Shown here: positions 1 through 11,256 of the stretch, piece by piece
Layout: each line of letters starts with the position of its first letter
Position numbering within the stretch: position 1 is the first letter of the stretch
Assembly (NCBI RefSeq): GCF_027943255.1
Contig: NC_072893.1
Coordinates: 61,908,001 to 61,972,000 of the forward strand
Source: Anastrepha obliqua
Taxonomy: Eukaryota; Arthropoda; Insecta; Diptera; Tephritidae
Reading direction: 5' to 3'
DNA: 64,000 nucleotides
Position numbers and translations under genes: made by a program
Notes under the pieces: generated by a model
Databases searched by the model: none
Told to the model about the DNA's origin: nothing
What the model saw: the letters and a program-made list of their open reading frames with translations, nothing else

Positions 1-234
1 TTGGCGGGGCTAAGATCTAGGCATCTTGGCTCTTACTTCTTTGCCACGCCTGCTGATATAGCTGGCACTGACATTTAAAATCTGATGAATTTCATCAGCA
101 GCACAAAGCGGTTGACGCAAACATAGTCATAGTTCGTAATCCGTACGCTCCTAACCATCCCATCACCACCTCTCCCCGCCTTCTCCCTGCATCCCATCGG
201 TCTTTCCCTTTCACCTCACCTCCTTCATAATGGT

Positions 235-400
235 ACCATTGTAGTCATTGAGCAATTGCTCTGTGAGTGTCCCGCATTTGCTAGAGCAAGGCTACGCATT
301 TTAGGTTCCGATGTCATAAGAACAAGTAAAATTCGTTCTCTCAAACTGGAGGATATTTTCAGATTTATCAAAGAATCTAGAAAATTCTCACATATCTATC
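235..400 (+). pseudogene. Non-LTR retrotransposon C-terminal tail (jockey/R1-like)
   Basis: One plus-strand frame reads EQLLCECPAFARARLRILG, then a basic stretch. This matches the cysteine-containing tail that follows the RNase H domain in jockey/R1-type reverse transcriptase proteins, where HLLCECPAL...R...LG is typical. Related tails occur in this window at 36058-36333 (minus), 44207-44407 and 60320-60529. No upstream RT domain or start codon is in view, so this is a short dead fragment. The clade is inferred from the motif only. Confidence 0.5.
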
Positions 401-779
401 CTATCTTTTTTCTTTTGTCATAAAAATGTCAAATATCTTTTCGATTTTTGTTGGTTTTCCTAGTAGTAAATTACTTAGGATAGCAGGAATATATGCAGAT
501 ATCAAACTAATAAGCACGAACTAACAACATCCCTTGAAAATCTAATGAAACATGTTTTGATTGTTGGGCAAATAAATTCTATTAATTATTTATAAGGATC
601 GATTGTAAGATTGGCTGTATGGTCCATAGATAGTCAACATATATACATATATATACACATATATATTGGTATTATGTATATATATATACATGTATTCATC
701 CTTTGTTGGTAGTTTGGCTAAACTCTCTTTAATTTGGGGGGCGTGTCCTGATGTTTTTCCACAAACCGAGACAAGTATA

Positions 780-1135
780 GTTTTGTGCTGTTCAGCAATT
801 GGGTTCTTATGAACAGCTTTTTCACGCCAGTCGTTCCTTTCTCGTGGCGACCGGCGCAAGTTGGACACACCAAGTGAAGCCAAGTCCTTCTCTACCTGAT
901 CTTTCCAACGTAGGTATAGCTCTTATAAGAAATTTTGCCCGAGCGATTAAGTTTTGCGGCTCGCACGATCTTTTCCAGCATCAGGTTAAAGAAGTCACAC
1001 GACAGCGAGTATCCCTGTCTGAAAACTCGTTTGGTATCAAACGACTTGGAGAGGTCCTTTCCAATTCCCTCCAATTATTTTGCATGGCCGTATTAGTTTG
1101 CGGGGATGCCAAGTTCAGACATTGCGGCATGTAGG
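780..1135 (-). pseudogene. Rearranged RTE-like reverse transcriptase fragment
   Basis: Two parts of one reverse transcriptase lie side by side on the minus strand. At 892-1074 is an RT palm piece, FDTKRVFRQGYSLSCDFFNL, matching the usual F-T-x-x-G-x-RQGDxLSCxLFN block. At 800-883 is a piece of the extreme C-terminus (SLGVSNLRRSPRERNDWR) that also appears near-identically at 2020-2110 and 54650-54720. The several hundred residues normally between them are missing, so the copy has a large internal deletion. Sequence from 1135 to about 1380 may be more of the same element but is too decayed to assign. Confidence 0.5.
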
Positions 1136-1559
1136 CATTTTCCTTTCGTACTGTATAATGTAGCTCAGCCGGCAGTCCGTTGGCTCATGCGAATTTGTTG
1201 TTTTTTAGCCGGGGTAACGCTATTCTCACCTCGTCATGGTCGGATAGCTAAACGATAATCCCATTGTCAACGACTGTGGCATCGCGATCGAAAAGTATTC
1301 CCTCTCTAATTCAAGCACGGTCTGGATGTCAGCACCAGATCGTCGTCTTTGTTCTTACAAAAAATTGCCTCTGTCATGAAACCTACTATAAGCCGCCGAA
1401 CTTTCTAATAGAATTTCCGGGCGTTTTTTTGATCCCACATGGCTCGCGTTGCACCCGATCTCAGACAGTGGCCCTCTAGGCGGCATCCTTTCTTTCCGCG
1501 GCGGCATGACATTCCTTGTTACACCAATTGTTTTTTCGGGTTCACCGAAAATCAGCTTT

Positions 1560-1673
1560 TACATTCAGAAATGCTGCTATTAGAAACAATTTTTTTTATC
1601 ATTTCGTGGGGTTTCTCCGGGCACAGCCAAATGGTAGTCACGCATCAACGCATTCGGCTAAGGCGGCCGCCTA
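1560..1673 (-). repeat. Decayed tRNA-derived SINE (5' part)
   Basis: Read on the minus strand, the segment begins with GGCGGCCGCC and a polymerase III A-box-like TAGCCGAATGCGTTGATGCG, then decays through the B-box zone and a TTTCTAATAGC tract. This is the same order as the intact SINE copies at 7424-7737 and 13422-13752. The body is largely lost or replaced. The A-box end is convincing. The inner boundary is approximate. Confidence 0.5.
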
Positions 1674-1989
1674 GAGAGTTCATAGTGAAATAAAAATCGA
1701 TCAAAATGACGTGGTAACGCTCACAATGTAACGGCTGTAATGGTGGCTTCATGCTTATTTTGGAGAAATAAGAGTCCAGAAGTGTAGCGTGACCCGAATC
1801 CGAATCAAACAGTCACTAGTTGTGTGTGACGACTACTGGATTTACTGATCCCAACTGCCACAATTTCGCTTATTAATAGTCATAACCGCCAAGGTGAAAT
1901 TTGCTTTAACTCAAATGATGATGCTACTTCGACAATGAAAGTCAAAAAATGTATAGCTTAAATTCTAAGCCCTGTGTGAACCCCTTTGT

Positions 1990-2745
1990 CTTCTTCTTCT
2001 TAATTGGCGCGATAACCGCTTACGCGATTTTGGCCGAGTTTAACAAAGCGCGCCAGTCGTTTCTTTCTCGTGCTAACCGGCGCCAATTGGACACACCAAG
2101 TGAAACCAAGTCCTTCTCCACCTGATCTTTCCACCGCAGAGGAGGCCTTCCTCTTCCTCTACTACCACCAGCTGGTACCGCATCGAATACTTTCAAAGCC
2201 GGAGCGTTTGTATCCATTCGGACGACATGACCCAGCCAACGTAGCCGCTGGATCTTTATTCGCTGCGCTATGTCTATGTCGTCGTAAAGCTCATACAGCT
2301 CATCGTTCCATCGTCTGCGATATTCGCCGTTGCTAACGTGCAAAGGTCCAAAAATCTTACGCAGAATCTTTCTCTCGAACACTCCAAGCGTCGCTTCATC
2401 GGATGTTGTCATCGTCCAAGCTTCTGCGCCATACGTCAGGACGGGCATGATGAGAGTCTTGTAGAGTGTTAGTTTTGTTAGTCGAGAGAGGACTTTACTG
2501 CTCAGTTGCCTACTTAGTCCAAAGTAGCACTTGTTGGCAAGAGAGATTCTACGTTGGATTTCAAGGCTGACATTGTTATCGGTGTTAATGCTGGTTCCTA
2601 AATAAACGAAGTCTTTTACAACCTCGAAATTATAACTGTCTACAGTGACGTGGGTGCCGATACGCGAGTGCGCCGACTGTTTGTTTGAAGACAGGATTAC
2701 TTCGTTTTGTCCTCGTTCACCACCAAACCCATTCGCTTTGCCTTA
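1990..2745 (-). mobile_element. 5'-truncated RTE-like non-LTR retrotransposon
   Basis: The minus strand carries the 3' end of a non-LTR retrotransposon. An open frame of 142 codons (2020-2448) begins PVLTYGAEAWTMTTSDEATL and contains LRKIFGPLHV, RLRWLGHVVRM and GRGRPPLRWKDQVEKDLVSL. This is the thumb/C-terminal layout of insect endonuclease-reverse transcriptases with a W-x-GH-x-x-RM motif. Coding similarity continues with breaks to about 2745. The 3' end is an AAG-repeat tail (read as CTT repeats at 1990-2001), a hallmark of short-repeat-tailed LINEs. Another copy of this 3' end lies at 54640-54783, and inner sequence recurs at 59366-59745. It lacks the endonuclease and the catalytic palm, so it cannot move itself. 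Confidence 0.75.
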
Positions 2746-3290
2746 TTTTAAAATTTAAACTTATTTATAAAAATGCATTTTTTGTTCTTCAAAGATGTGT
2801 ACTACTCCCCGCTCCCTACAACTTTGTCTTATATTTTTGGTCGTATTGGTATTCTGCGTCGAAAAATTTCTTGCATTCAATTCAATTAACGAACGAACAC
2901 AACTTGTCATCTCTTGCGATCAACAGCTTTCTGGAAAACTGTGTATCTGAATATTAGGCTCGAACACATTGGTTCAGCTCGGTAGCGATCTCCTGTGATG
3001 GTCTTACCAGGTTTATACTACGAATAATATACCACTCCTGTACAAGAAGACACAAACAGGGATTCAATTCTTCCAAAAATGGACTTCTCTTTCTCAAATA
3101 ACCAATAGACTGCGAACGTTCCAGACAATAACAAATTATATATTCCAATCTTGACGTACGGCCTCAAAATGAAAATAACGGATGATCAGATTGAAGGTAC
3201 TTTTCCCAATAGGGGTTTTTTTTTGACAGATCGCGCGTGACTACTGTCATATTAAATACATATCTACTTTTTTCAGTATTCATCGACATT
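2746..3290. other. No feature firmly recognised
   Basis: The segment is AT-rich. A short plus-strand reading near 3140-3200 (ILTYGLKMKITDDQ) faintly resembles the RT motif seen at 2448, which may mean another retroelement scrap. I cannot support more. Confidence 0.3.
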
Positions 3291-3295
3291 TCATC

Positions 3296-4290
3296 ATGGA
3301 CGCCTCATCAACGTAAACAAATCGTACATTTATATTACGAAAATTGAGGCTCTGTGAAAAGTACTCATCGGGCGCTCAGGCCAACTTATGGCACATGGCT
3401 ACATAACCGTCCTACCGCACGCACTATTCGGCAAACCATCAGCAATAATAAATGAATAATTTAATAATGGGAATAATTTTACATTATTGTATGATACTCT
3501 GCCGATTGGACCAGGTACAGCCTGAAGTTAAAAGAATATTGCGGCTGTAAATGAGACTTTTGCTGCAGACCCGAAATAAACGATTCGGCGCCGATCTCAA
3601 CAACTTGGTGTATCTTATGGCAGTACTTGGGGGATTTTACGTAAAGATCTTGGTTTGAATGCGTATGAAATACAGCTAATTCAAGATTTGAAGCTGGCCG
3701 ATCTTCCAAAGCCTCATAATTTCACCCATTGAGCTTTTGAAAAACTCGACGAAGATCCGCATCTTGGCACCTGAATTTTGTTCAGCTATAAGGCTAATTT
3801 TTGGTTTAATGGCTACGTTAATAGGCAAAATTGTCGTATTTGGGCTGAATAGCAACCCGAAGTCATTCTAGAATAGCCATTATATCTACTGATAACAGCT
3901 GTTTATCGTGGCCTATGGCTGCAGGAATCATCGGCCCGTATTTCTTCAAAGAGGAGGCTGGCGCCAATGTAACAATGAACAGCGAACGCTAGTCGCTCGC
4001 CCTGATATACAACATTTTGCTGCCGGAAATTGAAGCCCGTGATCGCCACAACATTTGGTTCCAACAAGACGGCGCTGGAGCTACTTGCCATACACCCCGT
4101 GAAACAATGGATTTATTGCGTCGTCGTTTCGGTGAACAATTTGTTCTCGTCTCGGGCCAGTGGATTGACCACCAAGATCGTGTGATATCACACGTTCGAA
4201 CTTTTAATTGTGGGGGTATGTAAAATCTAAATGCTTTGTGGATAAACCAGTTTCGATTGAAGCATTGGAAGCCATGAAGAAAGGGTCAGA
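3296..4290 (+). pseudogene. Decayed rosa-like (DD41D) mariner transposase
   Basis: The plus strand encodes a transposase broken by stops and frame changes. It starts at ATG 3296 (MDASST). Readable blocks include LRKDLGLNAYEIQLIQDLK, FSYKANFWFNGYVNRQN (first catalytic block, Asp lost) and NIWFQQDGAGATCHTPRETM (second catalytic Asp present). A block equivalent to WPPRSCDLTPLDYFLWGYVKS in the copy at 19970 is scrambled here. Spacing and wording place it in the same DD41D group as the 19970-21243 element, but the residues differ enough that it is a separate lineage. Terminal inverted repeats could not be set. Confidence 0.6.
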
Positions 4291-4642
4291 GACCTAACAT
4301 GGAAAATGAGTCCAAGCACACGAGCCACCCTAAGATTTCTGTGTCAGTCGACCTTAGATACAGAGATACTTTGGGCAACATTATATTTCAATAGTGATGT
4401 TTTTGGAAAGTGGGAGTATATGCAGGTAGAACATTTTACACTGTTGGCCACCTAATAAAGAATGAGAGATATAGAGGGGACCTCACTTCTTTCTACTTCT
4501 TCTTCTTTCTACTACACCCTCCATTATCACAAAAAATATACTTAGTTCGTAAAAGTTTATTTATGTACATATATTTTTATTATTAAATAAGTATGTAAAT
4601 AGCTTAATGTAAACTAAACTATGTTAAACAACATCCTGTTAG

Positions 4643-5500
4643 TCAGTATGGGTTATTACAGCAGCAGTTCGTGATCAGCGAGTGTTCATAACATGATTTT
4701 GCATATAACAGCGCGCAGTCGATGTAATAACATTGAGGTGGGCGCAGTTGTGGCACTGAAATTAAGAAGAATATTTTTTTTTGATATTTTTTATTTATGA
4801 CAAATTAGATATATTTTGATATTAAAAAATATTTAATTTACAAATAAATATTCAAAGTTCACTTTTTTTACTGGTATTATCAACGAAGAAGAACGAAATG
4901 CAAGCCAGTTACTTGAGAATTATATGAAAAAAAAAATATTGCGAATTCTACTCACCCGGATAATTGCAACAGCAGTCATCGTGCAACATTTTGTGCGAAC
5001 AGTAGCTATAAACAGAAGCATCACAGAGCGGGCAGCCGCCGAGACCGTTTAAACCTCCGCCACCACCACCGCCGCCAAGACCGTTGAAACCCCCACCAGC
5101 ACCGCCGCCAAGACCGTTGAAACCCCCACCGATACCACCACCGCCTCCAATGGGACCAGTAAATTGTGGTGGGTATTGTCGTAGTACCGCATTGCTTGCA
5201 GCTGCCAAGGGAATAGTTTTATTGGTTTCGGTTGAGTTCATTTCCTTTAATTCTACATTCAGAAGGGGCGAAAAAGTGACGATAGAGAAATTCAAAATAA
5301 AAACAGTGGATAAAAGTAAATAAAAATTAGCAAATATTTAAAAGTAGCTACTCCGTATAAATCTGTATAAATATGTACTTAAGAGTATTACCTAACAGTT
5401 CATTGCTGTTCTGCTCCAGCAGCTCAATTGTGCTACAGCTCAAGACATGCGCCAACAGTAGCAACAAAAGCAATTTCTTTGCGTTAATATTTCGCAACAT
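4643..5500 (-). CDS. Small secreted Gly/Cys-rich protein, three exons
   Basis: I read three minus-strand coding exons: 5500-5392, 5252-4956 and 4755-4643 (TGA). Both introns are GT-AG (donors GTAATACT and GTGAGTAG; acceptors GAATGTAG and AATTTCAG) in phase 1, giving a predicted 172 residues. The start is ATG 5500 because it opens a classic signal peptide (MLRNINAKK followed by seven leucines and AHVLSCS). The middle has a Gly/Phe/Asn repeat region (GGGFNGLGGG type). The C-terminal half has two copies of a Cys pattern, CPLCDASVYSYC...DDCCCNYPG and CYYIDCALLYAKSC...TNCCCNNPY, the second split onto exon 3. The repeat across a splice junction strongly supports the model. Likely role is an extracellular, cuticle-, chorion- or seminal-type structural protein. 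I do not recognise a named orthologue. A TTTATT at 4556-4561 gives an AATAAA poly(A) signal about 80 bases past the stop. Confidence 0.8.
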
Positions 5501-5516
5501 ATTTGCCAAATGATTA

Positions 5517-5556
5517 CGTATGTTTGTTTGTTTGTTTGTTTGTATGTATGTATGTA
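5517..5556. repeat. TGTT/TGTA tetranucleotide microsatellite
   Basis: Five TGTT units are followed by TGTA units, just upstream of the start codon of the minus-strand secreted-protein gene. It therefore sits in that gene's 5' UTR or promoter. Confidence 0.85.
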
Positions 5557-6903
5557 AAGTATAAATAAACTGCCTTAACCCTCTCTTACTCCCAACGTTG
5601 CCGCGTTGGTGTCTGCTTGTTAAGCCGGTCTGAATCTGTTGAACGTTGAATTTTTGATGTCTACGCGCCGCTAAGCCGAAATTACGTCTGTCGAAGCCAT
5701 TCATTGCCGGCATGTAAAAATTCCAAAACTTACGAAACTTTAGCATCTGGGAACTTTCTTCACTTTTACTCGCACTCTCACGTGGCTGGTCGAACCGGCT
5801 GTGCGGCACGCGGGCCACTTAGTATTCGTCGCCTTCTAAACTGGTCCATTACCGTCATCGTTGATTATTTCATCGACTGGCGCTGGCCATTACTAGGTGG
5901 TACACTGCGTTTTTTTTTCTTCCAATCATGTTTTTGAAATTTTGTTTTTTTTCCACATTCGTATATATTTTCGGTAACTCTTATGACCTGGCTTATTGAT
6001 CACTTTCTTTCTTTTGCTCTGCCGCAACTATTTTTTATTATTAATTTTTAATGTTGGCACGCATGTGCTCACGCACGCGTTTAGTCTGAAGTGTTGAACG
6101 CGCTGCTATTGAAATGGCATAGCGCCTTTGTGGGCGCTGACATCAATATAAACATACGTACATGCGTACACACATACATACATACAACAAAGCGGTTTTT
6201 TACTGCAAGTGTCGATTTTTTCCACTTCAGTTTTTTCCCTCAACATTATTGAAAACGAAAGTGAGGCTGCGCTGCGGCAGCTGAGTGCGTGAGTAAGCTT
6301 TTCTTGTAGTGTCTGTCATCTTGCTTGTGTGGCGTTGAGTGGCCACACTAGAAATTGGTTTTCAGTTTTGAGATTTGATTGTGCCGTGAAGGCGTGTGTT
6401 TGCTTTTTATTTTCACCTTTTGTTGGTCAAGTTGAGCCAACAAATTTCGATTTATTAGTAAATTAACATTTTTATGCAGTGGCTGGTTTATTTTGTGTTT
6501 TTGTAATTGAGTTTATATTACTGTATATGCGCGTCATCAAAAAAAAAAAAACAGATGATGTTTAGGGCGTTCAATTTATGTGAGACAGGAAGGAGGCACA
6601 CACCTCAATTTGGATGAGTAGCTTCACTGCAATGGAAGCCTAAACAACTCAGCAAATATGTTCAATAACTTTTATTTGAAGGAAGAAATCGTACTAGTTG
6701 CAGGGCGAACAGAATTGTACCAGTTGCAAAATTACCAATGAGAAATTTATGCAAAACAAATATTCTTCTATTATCGTAAATACGAATACTTCAAACATTA
6801 TTATTCACGAAACGAGAGTTAGTGGAATATAAATATTGCTGGGGTCAACGATCGGCTTTTTGGTTTGTTTATTCTGAATTATATCATTAACTGGTATCAT
6901 ATA
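5557..6903. other. No gene recognised; putative upstream region
   Basis: This holds CATA/CATACA simple repeats (6140-6185), an A-run at 6540-6550 and otherwise unstructured AT-rich sequence. As the 5' flank of the minus-strand secreted-protein gene it may contain its promoter, but no motif is distinct enough to call. Confidence 0.4.
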
Positions 6904-8428
6904 CAGGGTCCGGCACTCAAAGTGTAACCAATTAAACAGGCCATAAATTTAGTTTGGAAAATTACTTTTATTTATTTCAAAGTAAAATAGGTGTGAAAAT
7001 AATAATTACAAAAGTCAGAATCAATTTACTCTTGCTCGAAATGATCACCTTTTGCCTTGGCGATCCTTGAGACGGTCCAGAAACGAGTCGCAAGCTGCCG
7101 GAAAGTGACTTGCAGGTATTTTGGCTCACCCGCGGGCAATAGCTGCTTTCAGCGCGTCGAAACTGGTGAATCTTTTAGTTCGGACTTTGCTTTCCAAAAT
7201 GACCCAAAAAGAATAATCTATTGGATTCGCGTCTGGTGAATTCGAGAGCCGTTGTGTGGCGGCTATGAAGTCCGGAACGTTGTTTTTAAGCCATTCTTGG
7301 TTCACTCGAGCTTTGTGAGACGGTGCGGACTTCTGTTGAAACGTCCATGGTCTGCCACCGAAATATTTGTTGTCTGCCCACGCCTCCAAAGTAACCTTCA
7401 GAATATATATATATATATATATATAATTGGCGCGTACACCCTTTTTGGTGTTTGGCCGAGCACCTCCTCCTATTTGTGGCATGCGTCTTGATGTTATGTT
7501 GTTCCACAAATGGAGGGGCCTACAGTTTCAAGCCGACTCCGAACGGCAGATATTTTTTTGAGGAGCTTTTTTATGGCAGAAATTCATTCGGAGGTTTGCC
7601 ATTGCCTGCAGAGGGGCGACCGCTATTAGACAAATGTTTTTCTTATTTTTGGTGTTTCACAGAGATTCGAACCTACGTTCTCTCTGTGAATTCCGAATGG
7701 TAGTCAAGCACTAACCCATTCGGCTACGGTGGCCGCCAGCACAATACTTTCCCGATAATATTTCGCATTTACCTTGACGCCAGGCTGACTCGATGACTCA
7801 AATTATCGTATGAGCGGGCGGTCAAATAAACAATATTGTTTTGGGAGTTTACGAATTGCTCAATTTGAAAATGTTTCTCGTCAGAATGTTCGGAAATTGA
7901 CCGCGTGCAGCTAAGCGAAGAAACTCCTTGGCGCTCTCAAGTCTGACTTTTTGCTGCTTTGGTGTGAGATTATGCGCCTTTTGGATCTTGTAAGGCTTAA
8001 CTTTAGGATGATTTTTAAGTATGCGTCGGATGCTACGGTCAGATATTTTCAGTTCTTTCGCCATTTGATTGGCACTTCGTCGGGGATTTCGCTCAAGTCG
8101 CTTCTTCACTTTTTGAACCATTTCACGTGACGTTGCAGTCTTTTGATGACCACCTCCATGACTTTTCGCGATGCTACCAGTGTCATTGTAACGAGTAATG
8201 GTGCGATAAACAGATATTTTATTTACTTTAAGGTGCTCGAGCTCAGGAACAATAGCTGGTTGTGATTTTCCTACCAAAAGTAATGCAATCGCACTATTAC
8301 TTTTGAAATCCCTTACTGATTTTCTTTTTTCGCGTTTACTCTTGGCAAAATGCTTCCGCGAGCTTGTAAACAATACTCGGGGCTGTCATTTAGCCATCTA
8401 ACAGACAGCTGATACCCGTGCATTAGAA
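6904..8428 (-). mobile_element. DD37D (maT-like) mariner-superfamily element, copy 1, SINE-interrupted
   Basis: A left terminal repeat starts CAGGGTCCGGCACTCAAAGT after a TA at 6902-6903. The right terminal repeat is missing; copy 2 at 40002-42063 shows what was lost. The minus-strand N-terminal half (7849-8373, 174 codons) has a helix-turn-helix region with MVQKVKKRLERNPRRSANQM and SDRSIRRILKNHPKVKPYKI. The C-terminal half is at about 7100-7380: SAPSHKARVNQEWLKNN, then SNSPDANPIDYSFWVILESK. From the residue before SAPSH to the Asp in NPID there are 37 intervening residues, the maT-type DD37D spacing. The second catalytic Asp is Lys here (FQQKSAPSH). A SINE with a TA tail splits the gene at 7403-7737, at the same place as in copy 2. 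The copy is dead. Confidence 0.8.
7403..7737 (-). mobile_element. tRNA-derived SINE with (TA)n tail, inside DD37D element
   Basis: Read on the minus strand it begins GGCGGCCACCGTAGCCGAAT (A box), has a B box GGTTCGAATCT about 55 bases on, a body of roughly 230 bases, and ends in a (TA)n tail (7403-7425). Box order and spacing are those of a tRNA-derived, polymerase III SINE. It is flanked by a short CAGAATA / CAGCACAATA duplication and interrupts the transposase. Full or partial copies of the family lie at 13422, 34009, 35199, 41011, 43366, 50713 and 59790. Confidence 0.8.
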
Positions 8429-8689
8429 TTCCTTTTCTTATTAAAATGCATTTTTTGTTTTAAACTTTTAATATATGAATACTGATAAACTTGGAGGGTC
8501 TGAAAAAAACAAAAAAAAATATTAGTAAGGCGCAGACTTCTCGCTATAATGTGAACTATGATGGTTGAAAACGTACAGTGCCTCAAAAAAGTATTCGGAT
8601 ATTCGAATTTTCCTAATCTTTGTGAGCTTTGGCCTGCTGCACGTGGAATCTCCATACATTTCGATCGTTTGCTACTTTTTTCTAAGTTC

Positions 8690-8825
8690 ATTGTTGCCCT
8701 GCTCTTTCGCGTCAGCCCATCTTGTCCTCGGTCTTCCTCTTGCTCTATTGTTGAACGCTCTGGCTTTCACAATTTTCTTCTGCGCTCTCGTACCGTCCAT
8801 TCTTGTTACATGACCCAACCAAGAT
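8690..8825 (-). pseudogene. RTE-like reverse transcriptase C-terminal scrap
   Basis: The minus strand encodes pieces matching MDGTRAQKKIVKARAFNNRA-RGRPRTRWAD-like wording, the C-terminal tail of another endonuclease-RT family. It abuts a plus-strand RT fragment starting at about 8835, so two retroelement pieces lie head to head. Frames are broken. Confidence 0.4.
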
Positions 8826-8834
8826 GGCGCGCTT

Positions 8835-9620
8835 TGTTCTTGAGAAGCTAACAGCTTCTCTTAGAGCACGATTGGCAGATTTCAAGTGTATAATACACCA
8901 CAACGGCATGCTCTGTGGCAGCATCGAAAACAGCGCAGCAATTCGACAAGGATGTTTACTTTCGCTGATACTCTTTCTCATCGTCACTGATGGCATCCTG
9001 CACAATTCCATAGATGGCAAGAGAAGGGGCATCTACAAGTTGAAGATGTTACCTCCTAGGCAGTGTAATATCTACTGAGAATAGTGCGGGAAAAGATATC
9101 CTAGCCAGAATAAATAAAAAAACTGACGCGTGTGTTCAGCTGCGTCCAATATGGTACTCATCACAAATATCCTTCCAAGTAAAAATGAAACTATTTAAAT
9201 CAAATGTCATCTTAGTACTGCTGTGTGGATGCGTTACTTGGCTTGTAACCGACCATTTAACCACGTATTCTCAACGCATTGTTGCCAAATGCCCTCAGCA
9301 ACTATGAGTTATATAAAAAGTGACACTTGCAGCCAATGGCCGATCATATGCAATTACGAAAGCTGAGGTGGATAGGCCACACTGCGAAAAGATGTAACGG
9401 AAGCCTGTCGATGTCGACAAGCTCTTGATTGGAACCCCCAAGGAAGCCGCAAGATGGACCAACCTAAGATAACATGGAGGAGATCGCTACAAAAAGTCGA
9501 TGTCAATAAGTCGATGTATGCGAGAAAACGTGGAACGCACTCTAATTGCTAGCCAAAAACAGGATTAGGTGGAAATGTTTTATTGAGGCCCTATGCTCGA
9601 TTGGGAGATAAAGGCTTGAT
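8835..9620 (+). pseudogene. RTE-like reverse transcriptase fragment
   Basis: The plus strand reads LRARLADFKCIIHHNGMLC then GSIENSAAIRQGCLLSLILF (8840-9020), the RT block before the YADD palm. After a break comes VQLRPIWYSSQISFQVKMKL, then remnants of LRWIGHT..R and a W-P-x-G-S-RK-x-x-P-K-x-TWRRS-like tail (9350-9590). Order and wording fit an insect RTE/CR1-type LINE. Several stops and the absence of the YADD block make it a pseudogene. Endonuclease sequence is absent. Confidence 0.65.
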
Positions 9621-9656
9621 GAAATATGAACTTCTTCATCAGGTACTCGGCACCAG

Positions 9657-9885
9657 AATTCTGCCCGCTCATTTCACACGTTCCCACACACTCGTCCAAT
9701 CAGTCCTTGTTCAGATGACAACCAAGTAACTTGAACCTCTGAGTTAATTTTTTTTTGTATATCACCAACATAATCTCTGTTTTTTCATAAAAATGCGCTG
9801 TTATGACCCATGCGATGTTAGCCAATCAATTGATTCTTTCAAATTCGCTGAAAGCCGGTTAACAGTATGATGTTGGTCACACCTC
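9657..9885. repeat. Dispersed repeat of unknown type, copy A
   Basis: The stretch starting AATTCTGCCCGCTCATTTCA matches 19160-19345 over roughly 190 bases, in the same orientation. Shared landmarks are ACACACTCGTC, GTTCAGATG.CAAC, TATATCACYAAC and GTTGGYCACACCT. It has no coding content that I recognise and no obvious terminal repeats. Confidence 0.6.
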
Positions 9886-10164
9886 TGGAAACCGGTTCAC
9901 CAGAGGAAAGTGCCTGGTGAAGTCAGCTTGGTTCAGTGTTGAATCCACCAGAGAAAATCTTAGTAGAGATACTTCTTTATTTATGAAGAATATTTAAATT
10001 AGTCTCTGCGTTGAAGTTGAGTCGCCTAAACGTGTGGCTTACTAAACTCCATGTAAACTCAATTCAGCAATACGATGCTGCCAGAAACATAGCAAGAGCA
10101 ATCAACGAAATCGTTAACTGGCCAACTGTAATTCACCCACAATGACAGTGCTGCAATACTTTAA

Positions 10165-10898
10165 GGGGGGTGCCTGCTTTAGAGGCTTGAAAAAATTCAT
10201 TTTTTTTGCATAAATGTCTTCCCAAACTATCCAAGAATGTGTCCTCAAAATTTCAGAAACAAATTCAAAATATTTTCGGAGTTACAGAAGAAATTGTGAG
10301 CAAGCGTCGAGCAGGTTTTACAAGCGGCCGGATCGCCCGAAATGCGATTTCTCGGTTTTTTATTTTTACGATTTTTCCTACTTGGCGGGAAAGATAGGGA
10401 AAAAGTTAAGCGTCCTATCGAAACGAGATAACATTGATTGTGTTTGGAACTAAATTATCTTCTAGTTGAACCTAAAAACCTTAAGAAAGTTATGATTAAC
10501 CCACTTTTTAAACAATCTAAAATGAATTTGTTTTTCCAAAAAAATGAATTTTTTTTAATTAGCGATAAATTGTTGAATTTCTCACTTTTTGTTTAATTTC
10601 CTTGGTTTAACTAGAAGCTATACTATATTAAAATAAACATTTTTTTTGGTTCTTGGTTTCTGATGAAAATTGCGACCTGCACCTTTCCCACCGCACGACA
10701 CATGCACACTCGAGTCGCCTCGGCAAAATGCTTGTACGAGGCATAATATGACATATATTTAATGAAAAAATGTGAGAAGACTGTTGAAATATCTAACAAT
10801 AAAACCAGAAAGTTTCGTTTTAATAGAATATTTCTTTCCTTCCCAAAAAAATCCACGAAAAAATCGATTTTTTGAAGCCCCTAAAGCAGGCTCCCCCC
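10165..10898. mobile_element. TTAA-flanked MITE, 734 bp
   Basis: Both ends carry a long inverted repeat: left GGGGGGTGCCTGCTTTAGAG, right (reverse complement) GGGGGGAGCCTGCTTTAGGG, with similarity running on into a GGCTT-CAAAAAAT.-ATTTTTT tract. The element is flanked by TTAA on both sides (10161-10164 and 10899-10902). TTAA duplication is diagnostic of piggyBac or Kolobok-type transposition. No transposase is encoded, so it is non-autonomous. Related termini are at 15351, 37710, 60224 and perhaps 48147. Confidence 0.85.
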
Positions 10899-10902
10899 TT
10901 AA

Positions 10903-11140
10903 AATGATAATACGTTTTATTGCTATACACCTAGCAGTTGGCAATATAAGTTAACACAGTCAATATTCGCTGTTCATAAAAATGCAGAAACAGCAAAATC
11001 ACATTTTGTGCGAACGAAAGTGATCGCGACAAAATGTGAAGAACCTTACTTACCTGTTCCATTTACAATTTGACGATTAGCCAATATTTACTTACTTCCA
11101 GCAACAACAACAACAATAATAGTAATATTGAATTACACAA
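10903..11140. other. No feature recognised
   Basis: AT-rich sequence with a short CAACAA run. Nothing coding or repetitive can be supported. Confidence 0.3.
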
Positions 11141-11256
11141 ATAAGAATTTAGTAAATAAGCAATTTTATTGTAAATTGTAGCAGAATAAGAATTTAGTAA
11201 GTAAGCAAATTGTATTAGTAAGTAAGCAAAATTGTATTAGCGAGTAAGCAATTTTG
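11141..11256. repeat. Degenerate tandem repeat (AGTAAGTAAGCAAATTGTATT type)
   Basis: A unit of about 22-25 bases built on TTAGTAAGTAAGCAAATTGT occurs four times with decay: first at about 11145, then at 11195, 11217 and 11238. The first and second units are separated by a longer spacer carrying the TAAGAATTTAG motif twice. Confidence 0.65.

Noticed and set aside
5348..5818. 156-codon minus-strand frame upstream of the secreted-protein gene
   Set aside because: Only its last part (from ATG 5500) is coding exon 1. The upstream part lacks conserved features, and the signal peptide fixes the start at 5500.
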